Assembly (NCBI GenBank): GCA_002726235.1
Contig: PBSN01000008.1
Coordinates: 160,659 to 224,658 of the forward strand
Direction: 5' to 3'
Length of the DNA: 64,000 bases
Source of the DNA: Nitrospiraceae bacterium
GTDB taxonomy: Bacteria; Nitrospirota; Nitrospiria; Nitrospirales; UBA2166
Below the pieces are notes generated by a model. It was not told where the DNA came from. It worked only from the letters and a program-made list of their open reading frames with translations, and searched no databases. Both the position numbers and the translations under genes were made by a program. Of this stretch, positions 27,990 through 36,723 are shown in pieces. The number at the start of each line of letters is the position of its first letter. Positions within the stretch are counted from its first letter, which is position 1.

Positions 27990-28744
27990 GAGCAAGGGGT
28001 AGTATTCTGTATCTTCTTCCAAGCCTTTTGACAACAGGCAATTTGTTTGCCGGTCTCTACGCCATTATTGCGGTCATGAATGCCAACTATATGTTTGCAG
28101 CCATCGCTCTCCTCATTGCCCTGATCTTTGATGGACTTGATGGAAAATTTGCGCGGATGACCAACACCACGAGTCGGTTTGGTCTGGAATATGATTCCTT
28201 GGTTGATGTGGTGTCATTTGGTGTTGCGCCTGGTATTTTGATCTATTCGTGGGCCCTCAGTGCACGAGGAATGTTTGGGTCTGCTGTTGTCTTTGCGTTT
28301 GTTGCCTGTGCGGCGCTGAGGCTTGCACGATTTAACGCACAGAGTAGCGGTGATGATAACCGGTTTTTCGTTGGCCTCCCAGTGCCGGCAGCCGCTGGGG
28401 TGATTGCTACTTTGGTGATCTTTGATCACCATATTTTACGATTGGGGAGGGAAGTGAAGCCACTTCTCATTTTGAGTATTACGCTTATCCTCGCATTTCT
28501 GATGGTGAGTGTAATTCGATATCGTAGCTTTAAAGAGTTTGATTTTAAAAAAGGACGTCAATTTAACTATCTCGTGATCGCTGTCTTAGTGTTGATGCTT
28601 GTGTCTGCGGCACCTCAACTAACATTGTTTGTATTGTTTGTTGGATATGCGCTTTCTGGCCCGCTAGAACCGTTAGTTCGCGTGTTGATGAAAAAGCTAA
28701 TCGTGCAACCGGTTACACATGATATGGGAGATCCAAAGGAATAG
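27986..28744 (+). CDS. pssA: CDP-diacylglycerol-serine O-phosphatidyltransferase
   Basis: Membrane enzyme making phosphatidylserine from CDP-diacylglycerol and serine, the substrate of the preceding Psd. 252 residues with about eight hydrophobic segments. The CDP-alcohol phosphatidyltransferase motif is seen as DGLDGKFARMTNTTSRFG followed by YDSLVD, i.e. D-G-x2-A-R-x8-G-x3-D-x3-D. ATG at 27986 overlaps the psd stop, which fixes the start despite a longer open frame upstream. Confidence 0.93.
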   Translation: MRARGSILYLLPSLLTTGNLFAGLYAIIAVMNANYMFAAIALLIALIFDGLDGKFARMTNTTSRFGLEYDSLVDVVSFGVAPGILIYSWALSARGMFGSAVVFAFVACAALRLARFNAQSSGDDNRFFVGLPVPAAAGVIATLVIFDHHILRLGREVKPLLILSITLILAFLMVSVIRYRSFKEFDFKKGRQFNYLVIAVLVLMLVSAAPQLTLFVLFVGYALSGPLEPLVRVLMKKLIVQPVTHDMGDPKE

Positions 28745-28759
28745 TGCGACTACTCGATG

Positions 28760-28781
28760 TTCAGCAAAAACTGAAGTTTTT
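28760..28781 (+). terminator. Stem-loop between pssA and leuA
   Basis: TTCAG pairs with CTGAA around a CAAAAA loop and is followed by GTTTTT, like a small intrinsic terminator. The loop A-run plus C can alternatively pair with GTTTTT (AAAAAC-TGAA-GTTTTT), so two mutually exclusive hairpins are possible. The stems are short. Confidence 0.3.
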
Positions 28782-28827
28782 AGGTTGCTGATCCCCGCTC
28801 CCTGATCGCTGACCGGCTGGTTGAATT

Positions 28828-30369
28828 ATGCCGCGCCTCATTACAATTTTTGATACTACTTTAAGAGACGGAGAGCAGTCCCCGGGTGCAAGTATGACCT
28901 CTGATGAGAAGTTGATGCTTGCACGGCAACTCGCACGGTTAAATGTTGATGTCATCGAAGCTGGATTTGCGTTTAGTTCACAAAGTGATTTTGAAGCGCT
29001 ACAACGGATTGCTGAGGAAGTTGAAGGACCGACGATTTGTAGTTTGGCGCGTGCAAAGCCGGGTGACATTGATCGAGCCTGGGAAGCAATCAAGGGGGCG
29101 CCAAAGCGCAGAATTCATACCTTTCTATCGACTTCTGACATCCATCTGAAGCATCAGTTTAGACTTACAAGGGATGAGGCGCTCAAGCAGTCTGTGGAAA
29201 TGGTGCAACGTGCGAAAGGATATATCGATGACGTTGAGTTCTCACCCATGGACGCTACTAGGTCAGACCCTCAATATCTGTATGATGTATTGACTGCCGT
29301 GGTCGAGGCTGGAGCGACAACTCTCAATATTCCTGATACCGTCGGCTATATCAATCCACAGGAATTTGGAGCGTTAATTCGCGGGATTCGTGAGAATGTG
29401 GATGGGATTGCGGGTGTCGTAATCTCTGTCCACTGCCATAACGATCTTGGTTTGGCGGTTGCAAATTCTCTTGCCGCGGTTGCTGAGGGTGCTGGGCAGG
29501 TGGAATGCACGATCAATGGGATTGGCGAGCGTGCCGGCAATGCTTCTCTTGAGGAAGTCGTAATGGGACTCCGTGTGCGGAGACAGTTGTATGATGCAGA
29601 TACTGCCATAGTCACTGAGGAAATTATGAAGACCAGTAGGCTAGTCAGCAAAACAACGGGGTTGCCAGTTCAGCCAAACAAAGCCATCGTTGGGGCAAAT
29701 GCATTTGCCCATACTTCCGGCATTCATCAAGATGGACTGCTGAAAGATGGAACGACCTATGAGATCATGCGACCGCAATCGGTTGGTCTGCTCCAGAGCC
29801 AAATGGTGATGGGAAAGCTCTCTGGCCGGCATGCATTTCGAAACCAGCTCGAGGTGATGGGCTACAGACTTTCGGACGACGAGTTGTACGCTGCATTTCA
29901 AAGGTTTAAGCGTCTTGCAGAGCAGAAGAAAGAAGTTTTTGAGGAGGATATCGAAGCTATTATTTCGGAGGAAGTTCAGAATATGCCTTGTTCCTATACG
30001 CTGAAGCACCTACGCGTAGAGAGTGGAACCGATATGACACCAACAGCCACAATTGAAATGGAAATCAATGGGACACTTCAGAAGCATACGGATACAGGGG
30101 ATGGACCGGTTGATGCTGTGTACCGTACGATTGCGGCGATGGTCAAAACAACGAGTACCTTGACATCCTATGCAGTAAAAGCCATTACGGGTGGGATGGA
30201 CGCGCAGGGTGAAGTGACAGTGAAAATTGAATCTGAGGGGAGAACCGTGACTGGAAATGGGGCCTCAACTGATATTATCATCGCATCCGCGCGGGCTTAT
30301 TTGAATGCCATTAATAAACTTGCCTACTGGAAAGGCAAAACACTCCACGATTTAGAATCCACTGTTTGA
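28828..30369 (+). CDS. leuA: 2-isopropylmalate synthase
   Basis: First committed step to leucine: condenses acetyl-CoA with 2-oxoisovalerate. 513 residues. N-terminal TIM barrel with FDTTLRDGEQSPGASM, the metal-binding HxH in SVHCHNDLGLAVANS and GIGERAGNASLEEVVM; middle segment HTSGIHQDGLLKD; C-terminal leucine-binding regulatory domain from about residue 390. Length matches the long LeuA class with feedback domain. Confidence 0.95.
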   Translation: MPRLITIFDTTLRDGEQSPGASMTSDEKLMLARQLARLNVDVIEAGFAFSSQSDFEALQRIAEEVEGPTICSLARAKPGDIDRAWEAIKGAPKRRIHTFLSTSDIHLKHQFRLTRDEALKQSVEMVQRAKGYIDDVEFSPMDATRSDPQYLYDVLTAVVEAGATTLNIPDTVGYINPQEFGALIRGIRENVDGIAGVVISVHCHNDLGLAVANSLAAVAEGAGQVECTINGIGERAGNASLEEVVMGLRVRRQLYDADTAIVTEEIMKTSRLVSKTTGLPVQPNKAIVGANAFAHTSGIHQDGLLKDGTTYEIMRPQSVGLLQSQMVMGKLSGRHAFRNQLEVMGYRLSDDELYAAFQRFKRLAEQKKEVFEEDIEAIISEEVQNMPCSYTLKHLRVESGTDMTPTATIEMEINGTLQKHTDTGDGPVDAVYRTIAAMVKTTSTLTSYAVKAITGGMDAQGEVTVKIESEGRTVTGNGASTDIIIASARAYLNAINKLAYWKGKTLHDLESTV

Positions 30370-30393
30370 CGGAGCGGGAGGAAGAACAAACGA

Positions 30394-31470
30394 GTGAAAG
30401 CCACGATTGCGACCTTACCTGGTGATGGTGTTGGGCAGGAGATTCTTCCTGCAGCCATCAATGTTTTAGAAGCTATTGCGAAACGCTTTGGACATTCATT
30501 CGAGTTTGTGCCAGCAATTGTTGGGGGTGCAGCGATTGATGCGACGGGACAACCTCTTCCTGAGGAAACTCTCAACATTGCAAAGTGCTGTGATTCCGTA
30601 TTGCTTGGTGCAGTTGGAGGACCAAAGTGGGAGGGCCTTGACTACAGCATACGGCCAGAGCGGGCATTATTGGGGTTGCGAAAAGAATTAGGCATGTACG
30701 GGAATCTCCGGCCCGCGAAACTCTTTCCGATGCTTGCCGATGCGTCGACGATCAAACTTGAGGTCCTCAAGGATCTTGATCTTCTGGTGGTCAGAGAACT
30801 GACAGGGGGAATTTACTTTGGTGAGCCTCGAGGAATCCAAACAACCGAGACAGGCAAGCGAGGAATCAACACAGAAGTCTATACAACGGAAGAAATTGTT
30901 CGGGTTGCTCGGATTGCTTTTGAAGCTGCACAAAAGAGAAATCAGCATGTGACGTCTGTTGACAAGGCCAATGTTCTTGAATCATCAGAGCTATGGAGAT
31001 CGGTTATTATTGAAGTTCATAAGGACTATTCCGATGTTCGATTGGATCATATGTATGTTGATAATTGCGCAATGCAACTTATACGAAATCCACGGCAATT
31101 CGATGTCATCGTGACGACAAACCTGTTTGGAGATATTCTGAGCGATGAGGCTGCGATGCTCACGGGGTCTATTGGAATGTTGCCTTCTGCAAGTCTTGGT
31201 GACAAACATGCCATGTATGAACCTGTGCATGGAAGTGCTCCTGATATTGCCGGGCGTGACATCGCAAATCCAATTGCGATGATCGCATCTTCCGTGATGA
31301 TGTTGACACATTCGTTTCACCTCGATGCTGAAGCGCAAGCGATTGACGCTGGAATATATAAGGCGCTTGAGCAAGGGTATCGAACAAAGGATTTGGAATC
31401 ACCTAGCTGTATCACAGTTGGGACAAAGGAGATGAGTGGACATATTGTGGCGGCGATTCTGACCTCATAA
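30394..31470 (+). CDS. leuB: 3-isopropylmalate dehydrogenase
   Basis: NAD-dependent oxidative decarboxylation of 3-isopropylmalate. 358 residues from a GTG start with GGGAGGAAG upstream. Motifs: TLPGDGVGQEILPAA, LLGAVGGPKW, RPERALLGLRKELGMYGNLRPAK, the DNCAMQLIRNP segment, TNLFGDILSDEAAMLTGSIG and the NAD site EPVHGSAPDIAGRDIANP. The leuCD isomerase genes are not in the operon. Confidence 0.95.
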   Translation: MKATIATLPGDGVGQEILPAAINVLEAIAKRFGHSFEFVPAIVGGAAIDATGQPLPEETLNIAKCCDSVLLGAVGGPKWEGLDYSIRPERALLGLRKELGMYGNLRPAKLFPMLADASTIKLEVLKDLDLLVVRELTGGIYFGEPRGIQTTETGKRGINTEVYTTEEIVRVARIAFEAAQKRNQHVTSVDKANVLESSELWRSVIIEVHKDYSDVRLDHMYVDNCAMQLIRNPRQFDVIVTTNLFGDILSDEAAMLTGSIGMLPSASLGDKHAMYEPVHGSAPDIAGRDIANPIAMIASSVMMLTHSFHLDAEAQAIDAGIYKALEQGYRTKDLESPSCITVGTKEMSGHIVAAILTS

Positions 31471-31510
31471 TGGGTCAAGTAGCAAAGCAGGAGAACGTGG
31501 GCTATATCGC

Positions 31511-32533
31511 ATGAAGAAGAAAACTGCGTACGCAGTTGCCGTTGTAGGAGCGACGGGTGCTGTGGGCAAGGAGATGATTTCTATTCTTGAAGAACGTAGG
31601 TTCCCGGTTGATACTCTGCAGTTGTTTGCGTCATCGCGATCTGCAGGTACTAATGTGAGTTTTAACGGTCAGAGTATGACGGTGATGGCGTTGGAAGAGA
31701 ACTCGTTTGCTGGGGTAGATATCGCATTGTTTTCGGCAGGAGCTAGTGTGAGCCGTGAATACGCGTCTAGTGCCGTAAATGCTGGAGCGGTTGTGATTGA
31801 CAACAGCTCGGCGTTTCGAATGGATCCAGATATTCCCTTGGTCGTACCTGAGGTGAATCCGGGGCATTTATCTCGCCATCATGGGATTATCGCGAATCCA
31901 AACTGCTCCACTATTCAGATGGTGTGTGTCTTGAAGCCACTGCATGATGTGGCGAGGATTAAGCGAGTTGTCGTAACCACATTTCAGTCGGTTTCGGGGA
32001 CTGGTAGCGATGCTATGGCGGAATTGCTTGAGCAATGTAAACATCTGCTTGCATTCCAAGAGGTGAAACCAATCGTTTATCCCCATCAGATTGCGTTCAA
32101 TGTGATTCCGCACATTGAGGATTTTCTGCCAGATGGATATTCCAAGGAAGAGATGAAGCTGGTGAATGAAACGAAAAAGATTATGGGCGATGATTCTATT
32201 CGCATTGCGGCAACAGCGGCGCGAGTTCCAGTCTATGTTGGACATGCGGAATCGGTTAATGTTGAAACTGATCTCAAAATGACACCGGAAGTAGTCCGAT
32301 CTACCCTTTCAGAGTTTCCTGGAATCCAAGTCTTTGATGATCCTCAGCGAAAAGTCTATCCCATGCCGCTACACGTTGCTGGAACCGACAACGTGTTCGT
32401 CGGGAGAATTCGAGAAGACCCATCAATAGAGAATGGATTCCATCTCTGGGTTGTCGCTGATAACCTTCGAAAGGGCGCAGCGTTGAACGCAGTGCAAATT
32501 GCAGAGAAGCTTATCGACATACCTGAATCGTAA
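31511..32533 (+). CDS. asd: Aspartate-semialdehyde dehydrogenase
   Basis: Reduces aspartyl phosphate to the semialdehyde, the branch point to lysine, methionine and threonine. 340 residues. NADP motif VVGATGAVGKEMISILEER, the catalytic cysteine in NPNCSTIQMV, the QSVSGTG loop, and the C-terminal RIREDPSIENGFHLWVVADNLRKGAA. Last of the ilv-leu series. Confidence 0.95.
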   Translation: MKKKTAYAVAVVGATGAVGKEMISILEERRFPVDTLQLFASSRSAGTNVSFNGQSMTVMALEENSFAGVDIALFSAGASVSREYASSAVNAGAVVIDNSSAFRMDPDIPLVVPEVNPGHLSRHHGIIANPNCSTIQMVCVLKPLHDVARIKRVVVTTFQSVSGTGSDAMAELLEQCKHLLAFQEVKPIVYPHQIAFNVIPHIEDFLPDGYSKEEMKLVNETKKIMGDDSIRIAATAARVPVYVGHAESVNVETDLKMTPEVVRSTLSEFPGIQVFDDPQRKVYPMPLHVAGTDNVFVGRIREDPSIENGFHLWVVADNLRKGAALNAVQIAEKLIDIPES

Positions 32534-32607
32534 GTTGACTGTAATTGCCTAGAACGCTTCGATCGACCGAAATCACCTTGAACGCAAATCGTCATCGTGG
32601 CCTTGCC

Positions 32608-33801
32608 ATGCGACTACCTTTGATGAAATTCAAACGAGCTTTTGGCTCTAAATGTTTTTTTGCGTTCATTGTAAGGACTGCTGTCCTTATTTTTGTGAGC
32701 CTTCTCTCGCCAACAGTAGGTTACGCCGAATCAATTCGCGTAGCGATCTTCGAACGGCAGTTAGGGGTGACCATCTTTGCACCAGGTGGGGTTCTCCTCA
32801 AGGAGCCAGGAGGTCCGTCGTGGCGACAATACACCTCCGAGGCAAAAATCTCCCCCATATCAGGGGGAATCCGGGTTAATACACACCAGTATTCAGTGCA
32901 AGTGCTTACGATTAGAGGTAAAACAGGAACGCTGAAAGTCAATGACCTTTGGGTTCGTGGATCGGTCAAAATAATCAAGCGACATGGACGCTTTCTTGTC
33001 GTTAACAACCTAGACATTGAGGAGTATCTCGTCGGAGTTCTCTTGGGAGAAATTCCATCGGCATGGCCTCTTGAATCTTTGAAAGTGCAGGCAATTGCAT
33101 CAAGGACATATGCGCTCTACCAGAGATCAAGAGAGCGATATGAGCATTACGATCTTGTTGCCACGACACTGGATCAAGTTTTTACGGGTGCATTATCACC
33201 AAACCCGACGGCATTTGAGCGTCGTTCACGAGCAAAAGTTGTCAGAGCTGTGAACGCAACACGAGGACAATTTATGACCTTTAACGGACAGCCAATTTTA
33301 GCGGCGTTTCACTCAACTGCCGCTGGTCAAACCGAGGATGCCTTGCAGGTATGGTTGGAAGATATTCCTTATCTCACAGGGGTGGCGTGTCCGTGGGATT
33401 ATCAGTCGAAGTTCTATGACTGGACACGAGAAATTCAAATTACGACATTAGAACAGCGACTACGAAACCATGGCCATCGGGTTGGGGTTGTCGCTTCGAT
33501 TACCCCAATGGTGATGACTAGGTCGGATCGTGTTGGATCACTCAGGATTCTGCACTCAAATGGGGAACTCATAATCCGCGGAGAATCATTTCGAAAAGCC
33601 GTTGGCTACACCGCGTTATTGAGTACTAACTTTGAGATTGAGCATTTCGGTAAGAACATTGTATTTCGTGGAAAAGGTGCGGGACATGGGGTTGGCCTAT
33701 GCCAATGGGGCGCAAAAGAACTTGCTGAATCCGGCTTCAACATGCATTCCATCCTGCAGTACTACTATCCAGGAGTTAGCATCCAGCGTCTGCGTCGCTG
33801 A
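32608..33801 (+). CDS. SpoIID/LytB-domain secreted protein
   Basis: 397 residues from the ATG at 32608 with a signal peptide (basic MKFKRAFGSKCF, then a hydrophobic run to VGYAES). Central to C-terminal SpoIID domain: RFLVVNNLDIEEYLVGVLLGEIPSAWPLESLKVQAIASRTYAL, the HSTAAGQTEDALQVW segment, and the closing GKGAGHGVGLCQWGAKELAESG. SpoIID proteins strip or cut glycan strands in denuded peptidoglycan; in non-sporulating Gram-negatives the homologues act in cell-wall remodelling or division. An upstream in-frame extension of 21 codons is not needed for the signal. Confidence 0.88.
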   Translation: MRLPLMKFKRAFGSKCFFAFIVRTAVLIFVSLLSPTVGYAESIRVAIFERQLGVTIFAPGGVLLKEPGGPSWRQYTSEAKISPISGGIRVNTHQYSVQVLTIRGKTGTLKVNDLWVRGSVKIIKRHGRFLVVNNLDIEEYLVGVLLGEIPSAWPLESLKVQAIASRTYALYQRSRERYEHYDLVATTLDQVFTGALSPNPTAFERRSRAKVVRAVNATRGQFMTFNGQPILAAFHSTAAGQTEDALQVWLEDIPYLTGVACPWDYQSKFYDWTREIQITTLEQRLRNHGHRVGVVASITPMVMTRSDRVGSLRILHSNGELIIRGESFRKAVGYTALLSTNFEIEHFGKNIVFRGKGAGHGVGLCQWGAKELAESGFNMHSILQYYYPGVSIQRLRR

Positions 33802-33828
33802 TCGAGTTTTTTCGAGTTGCGACCTCCT

Positions 33829-34464
33829 TTATTCACGCGGAAGCGCGACTACCACGGAGAAATCAATTTCGACTCCTGGTGAGACGAGAAACCCTATTCC
33901 ATAGGGTTTCTCGTCAGGGTCCATGTTAAAGAAACGAGAGTAATCTTCTGAAGCATCGACGTACTCTGTGATCCATTCGTTTGTGGGTATTGCTTTGCTT
34001 TGGACGACGACTTCATGGGGTCGGAAGAATCCTTCATTGAGTTCTGTTCCTTCTGGATGAGTATTACTCCAAAGATATTTCACGATTTTTGGGATGCCGA
34101 TAATGTCAGTTCCAAGTGATACATACACGGCAACAGTTTTTTCATTGTCGGTGGGCATTGCATGTAGGCGCCATTTCCATGTGAGGATTGGGTGGGTAAA
34201 TGGATCCCAAACAGTTTTTTTGAAAATGCGCTGAGGGCGTTGGCCAATCTTGGCTTTGAGATATGGACCGTTTTCATCGTGATGGACCGCATAGAGGTCT
34301 TCTATTGCCGGGTGATCATTGCGACTCTTCCAGGCGTGAGGAAACTCCGAATAGTTCGCAATAACAATGGGTCCGACTTTCGAAAGTTCATGTTCTGCAG
34401 ATACCGTTCCTTCTATCGCAAACCAGACAATCAATCCTAAAACAAAAATGCGCATAAGGGTCAT
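33829..34464 (-). CDS. DUF3047 periplasmic protein
   Basis: 211 residues with a signal peptide (MRIFVLGLIVWFAIEGTVSA-EHE). The mature part matches the DUF3047 pattern: a sandwich fold with LTWKWRLHAMPT, VAVYVSLGTD, IKYLWSN-like VKYLWSNTHPEG, and near the end a GIGFLVSPGVEIDFSVV strand. Function of the family is unknown. Its ATG overlaps the pdxA stop by four bases, so it is the last gene of the gpsA-larB-larC-pdxA operon. Confidence 0.78.
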   Translation of the reverse strand: MTLMRIFVLGLIVWFAIEGTVSAEHELSKVGPIVIANYSEFPHAWKSRNDHPAIEDLYAVHHDENGPYLKAKIGQRPQRIFKKTVWDPFTHPILTWKWRLHAMPTDNEKTVAVYVSLGTDIIGIPKIVKYLWSNTHPEGTELNEGFFRPHEVVVQSKAIPTNEWITEYVDASEDYSRFFNMDPDEKPYGIGFLVSPGVEIDFSVVVALPRE

Positions 34465-35498
34465 TGTGTGTCTCCTGCTGTTTGTCGCTCCAAAATTTGT
34501 GATGCAGTATGGATGGCTTGGATCAAGCTTCCAGGGGAAGCAATTCCTTTGCCGGCGATGTCGTAGGCCGTTCCGTGATCGACCGATGTTCGCAGGATGG
34601 GTAAGCCCACGGTGATGTTGACTGCTTGTCCAAACGATAACAATTTCAAAGGAATGAGTCCTTGATCGTGATACATGGCCACTAGGACATCAAACTCACC
34701 CTTGGAGGTTCGTTGAAACAGTGTGTCGGCTGGGAAGGGTCCTGAGCAGTCCATCCCTGCGGTGTTCGCTTGCTCTACAGCAGGTGCAATAACTTGGATT
34801 TCTTCCATGCCAAATAACCCCTCTTCTCCAGCGTGCGGATTCAATCCGGCAACACCGATTCGTGGGCGTAGAATGCCAAAAAAGTCTCGGCATGCCAAAT
34901 GTGCCAACCGAATAGCTTTCATTACGTTTGGAATCTGAATCAAGGATGGAAGATTTCGCAGGGCAGTGTGCGTGGTGACGAACATGATGCGTAGTGGGCC
35001 ACCCATCAGCATCATGCCAGATTCTCCACCGGTTGAAATGACTCCAGTGAGTTTGGCCAGTAACTCGGTGTGGCCAGGGTAGTCATGCCCGGCCATGGCC
35101 ATGGTTGCTTTGGTGATGGGAGCTGTAACGATAGCGTCGAGGTCTCCCTTCATCGCGAGCCTGACAGCCTCTTCAATAAAGGTGACCTGAGCATGTCCGT
35201 TTGCGATAGATGGTTTACCATGTATGACGGGTGGCAATGGGTCAGGGAGGGGATCGAGTACGTTGATGACATTGTCGCTTGTATTGTGAGGGCCGAGATG
35301 ATCAAGTCTCTGAACGTGACATGGGAGTTGAAGAGTCAGGCACATCTGTTTCATGACGGGATATGATCCGAGGACGAATGTCCGCGTTTGGGATCTCACA
35401 TTTTTGCCATTGTCTCCAGTTAAGGTTTTTGCAATAACCTCGGGACCGATACCGGCAGGGTCGCCCATGGTAATTCCAATGAGGGGCCGTTCAGGCAT
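34461..35498 (-). CDS. pdxA: 4-hydroxythreonine-4-phosphate dehydrogenase
   Basis: NAD-dependent step of the DXP-dependent route to vitamin B6. 345 residues from the ATG at 35498 (MPERPLIGITMGDPAGIGPE), which overlaps the larC stop by eight bases. Diagnostic segments: TAPITKATMAMAGHDYPGHTELLA with the metal His, LNPHAGEEGLFG, GPFPADTLF, and the C-terminal VAMYHDQGLIPLKLLSFGQAVN and TSVDHGTAYDIAGKG. A longer open frame upstream would run into larC and is rejected. Confidence 0.94.
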   Translation of the reverse strand: MPERPLIGITMGDPAGIGPEVIAKTLTGDNGKNVRSQTRTFVLGSYPVMKQMCLTLQLPCHVQRLDHLGPHNTSDNVINVLDPLPDPLPPVIHGKPSIANGHAQVTFIEEAVRLAMKGDLDAIVTAPITKATMAMAGHDYPGHTELLAKLTGVISTGGESGMMLMGGPLRIMFVTTHTALRNLPSLIQIPNVMKAIRLAHLACRDFFGILRPRIGVAGLNPHAGEEGLFGMEEIQVIAPAVEQANTAGMDCSGPFPADTLFQRTSKGEFDVLVAMYHDQGLIPLKLLSFGQAVNITVGLPILRTSVDHGTAYDIAGKGIASPGSLIQAIHTASQILERQTAGDTQ

Positions 35499-36723
35499 GT
35501 TTCTTAGGTTTTCCCTTTGATGCGATTGTGCTCTCTGCGCAATCGATTGCGCGGCGCACTTCGTCCATAACATCGCGGACTGGCGTTCCAGTTTGTTGTG
35601 CTATCTGTCTACAGTCTCGATATTCAGGCGATCGTCGCTGTGTCCCATCGTTCAGCATTGCAACCTTCACGGATATTTCACCATATTTTGTTTTCACTTT
35701 TGTCTCAGTACGTGACAGGATCGTACGGGCGACGTCATGAAAGCGTATTCCTAATGTCGTTGTTTCTCGAAATATCATCTCAGTAACGGCATTGATGTGA
35801 TTGCGTGTTGTGAGAATCCCGAGGATAATTCCTGGCCGGCCCTGTTTCATAATGACTGGCGTGAGTGTGACATCCAATGCTCCGCCACTTAATAATCGTT
35901 CAATGAATAAATCGTAGACCTGAGGATTCATATCATCAAGATTAGTTTCAATCATCACCGCATGCTCATCGGTGCTTCTGAATGGCTGTAAGTTATTCAT
36001 TCTCGCATCTTCTCCGATAAAGATGCGGAGGAAGTTCGGGTGGCCATGGATTTGCCATGTTCCAGCTCCGTGCCCGATTGACTGCACTCTCATTGCAGGC
36101 ATTAATCCGAAGTCATTAGCAAGTGAAGTCAAAATCGCTGCCCCTGTTGGTGTTGTAAGTTCAGCTTGGATTTCCGAGGTATATATAGGCACACCTTTGA
36201 GAAGGTGAGCTGTGGCTGGGACTGGTATTGGTAGGGTCCCATGGGAAGTTTTGACTAGGCCAGATCCAAGATTCAAAGGTGATGCAGTTACTCGTTCGAT
36301 GCCGAGGAGAGTGCATCCCAATAGTCCTCCTACGACGTCGACAATGGTGTCGATCACGCCGATTTCATGGAATACAACTTTTGCAGGGGTGACTCTGTGG
36401 GCGCGGGCTTCTGCGCGAGCCATACGAGAGAATACGTCGAGGCTTTGTTTGATAACAGGTGGTGGAAGGGCTGCTTTGTTGATCATCCTGACCATGTCCT
36501 CAAGGGTTCGTGGAGCCTTGGGATTGCCCTGTATAACCACATCAACCTTTGTGGCGGCAATTGTTGATCGTCGAACGTTCTTTGCTTTGAGCGAAAACCC
36601 TTTGATTGGGAGGGTCCGCAATCCCGTGGAGAGTTTTGAAAGTGGAAGACCGGCGTCAACAAGGGCTCCGAGAATCATGTCTCCGCTGACACCGGAGGAA
36701 CATTCAAAGTGGGCGGTTTTCAT
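35491..36723 (-). CDS. larC: LarC, nickel insertase for nickel-pincer nucleotide
   Basis: CTP-dependent cyclometallase that inserts nickel into the pyridinium-bis-thiocarboxylic acid mononucleotide to finish the nickel-pincer cofactor of lactate racemase and related enzymes. 410 residues in one uninterrupted frame. Family features: start HFECSSGVSGDMILGALVDAG, HRVTPAKVVFHEIGVIDTIVDVVG, TPTGAAIL, IGHGAGT, and ETNLDDMNPQVYDLFIERLLSGGALDVTLTPV. In Lactobacillus plantarum the gene is split into larC1 and larC2 and read by frameshifting; here it is not. Overlaps larB and pdxA. Confidence 0.93.
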   Translation of the reverse strand: MKTAHFECSSGVSGDMILGALVDAGLPLSKLSTGLRTLPIKGFSLKAKNVRRSTIAATKVDVVIQGNPKAPRTLEDMVRMINKAALPPPVIKQSLDVFSRMARAEARAHRVTPAKVVFHEIGVIDTIVDVVGGLLGCTLLGIERVTASPLNLGSGLVKTSHGTLPIPVPATAHLLKGVPIYTSEIQAELTTPTGAAILTSLANDFGLMPAMRVQSIGHGAGTWQIHGHPNFLRIFIGEDARMNNLQPFRSTDEHAVMIETNLDDMNPQVYDLFIERLLSGGALDVTLTPVIMKQGRPGIILGILTTRNHINAVTEMIFRETTTLGIRFHDVARTILSRTETKVKTKYGEISVKVAMLNDGTQRRSPEYRDCRQIAQQTGTPVRDVMDEVRRAIDCAESTIASKGKPKKHA

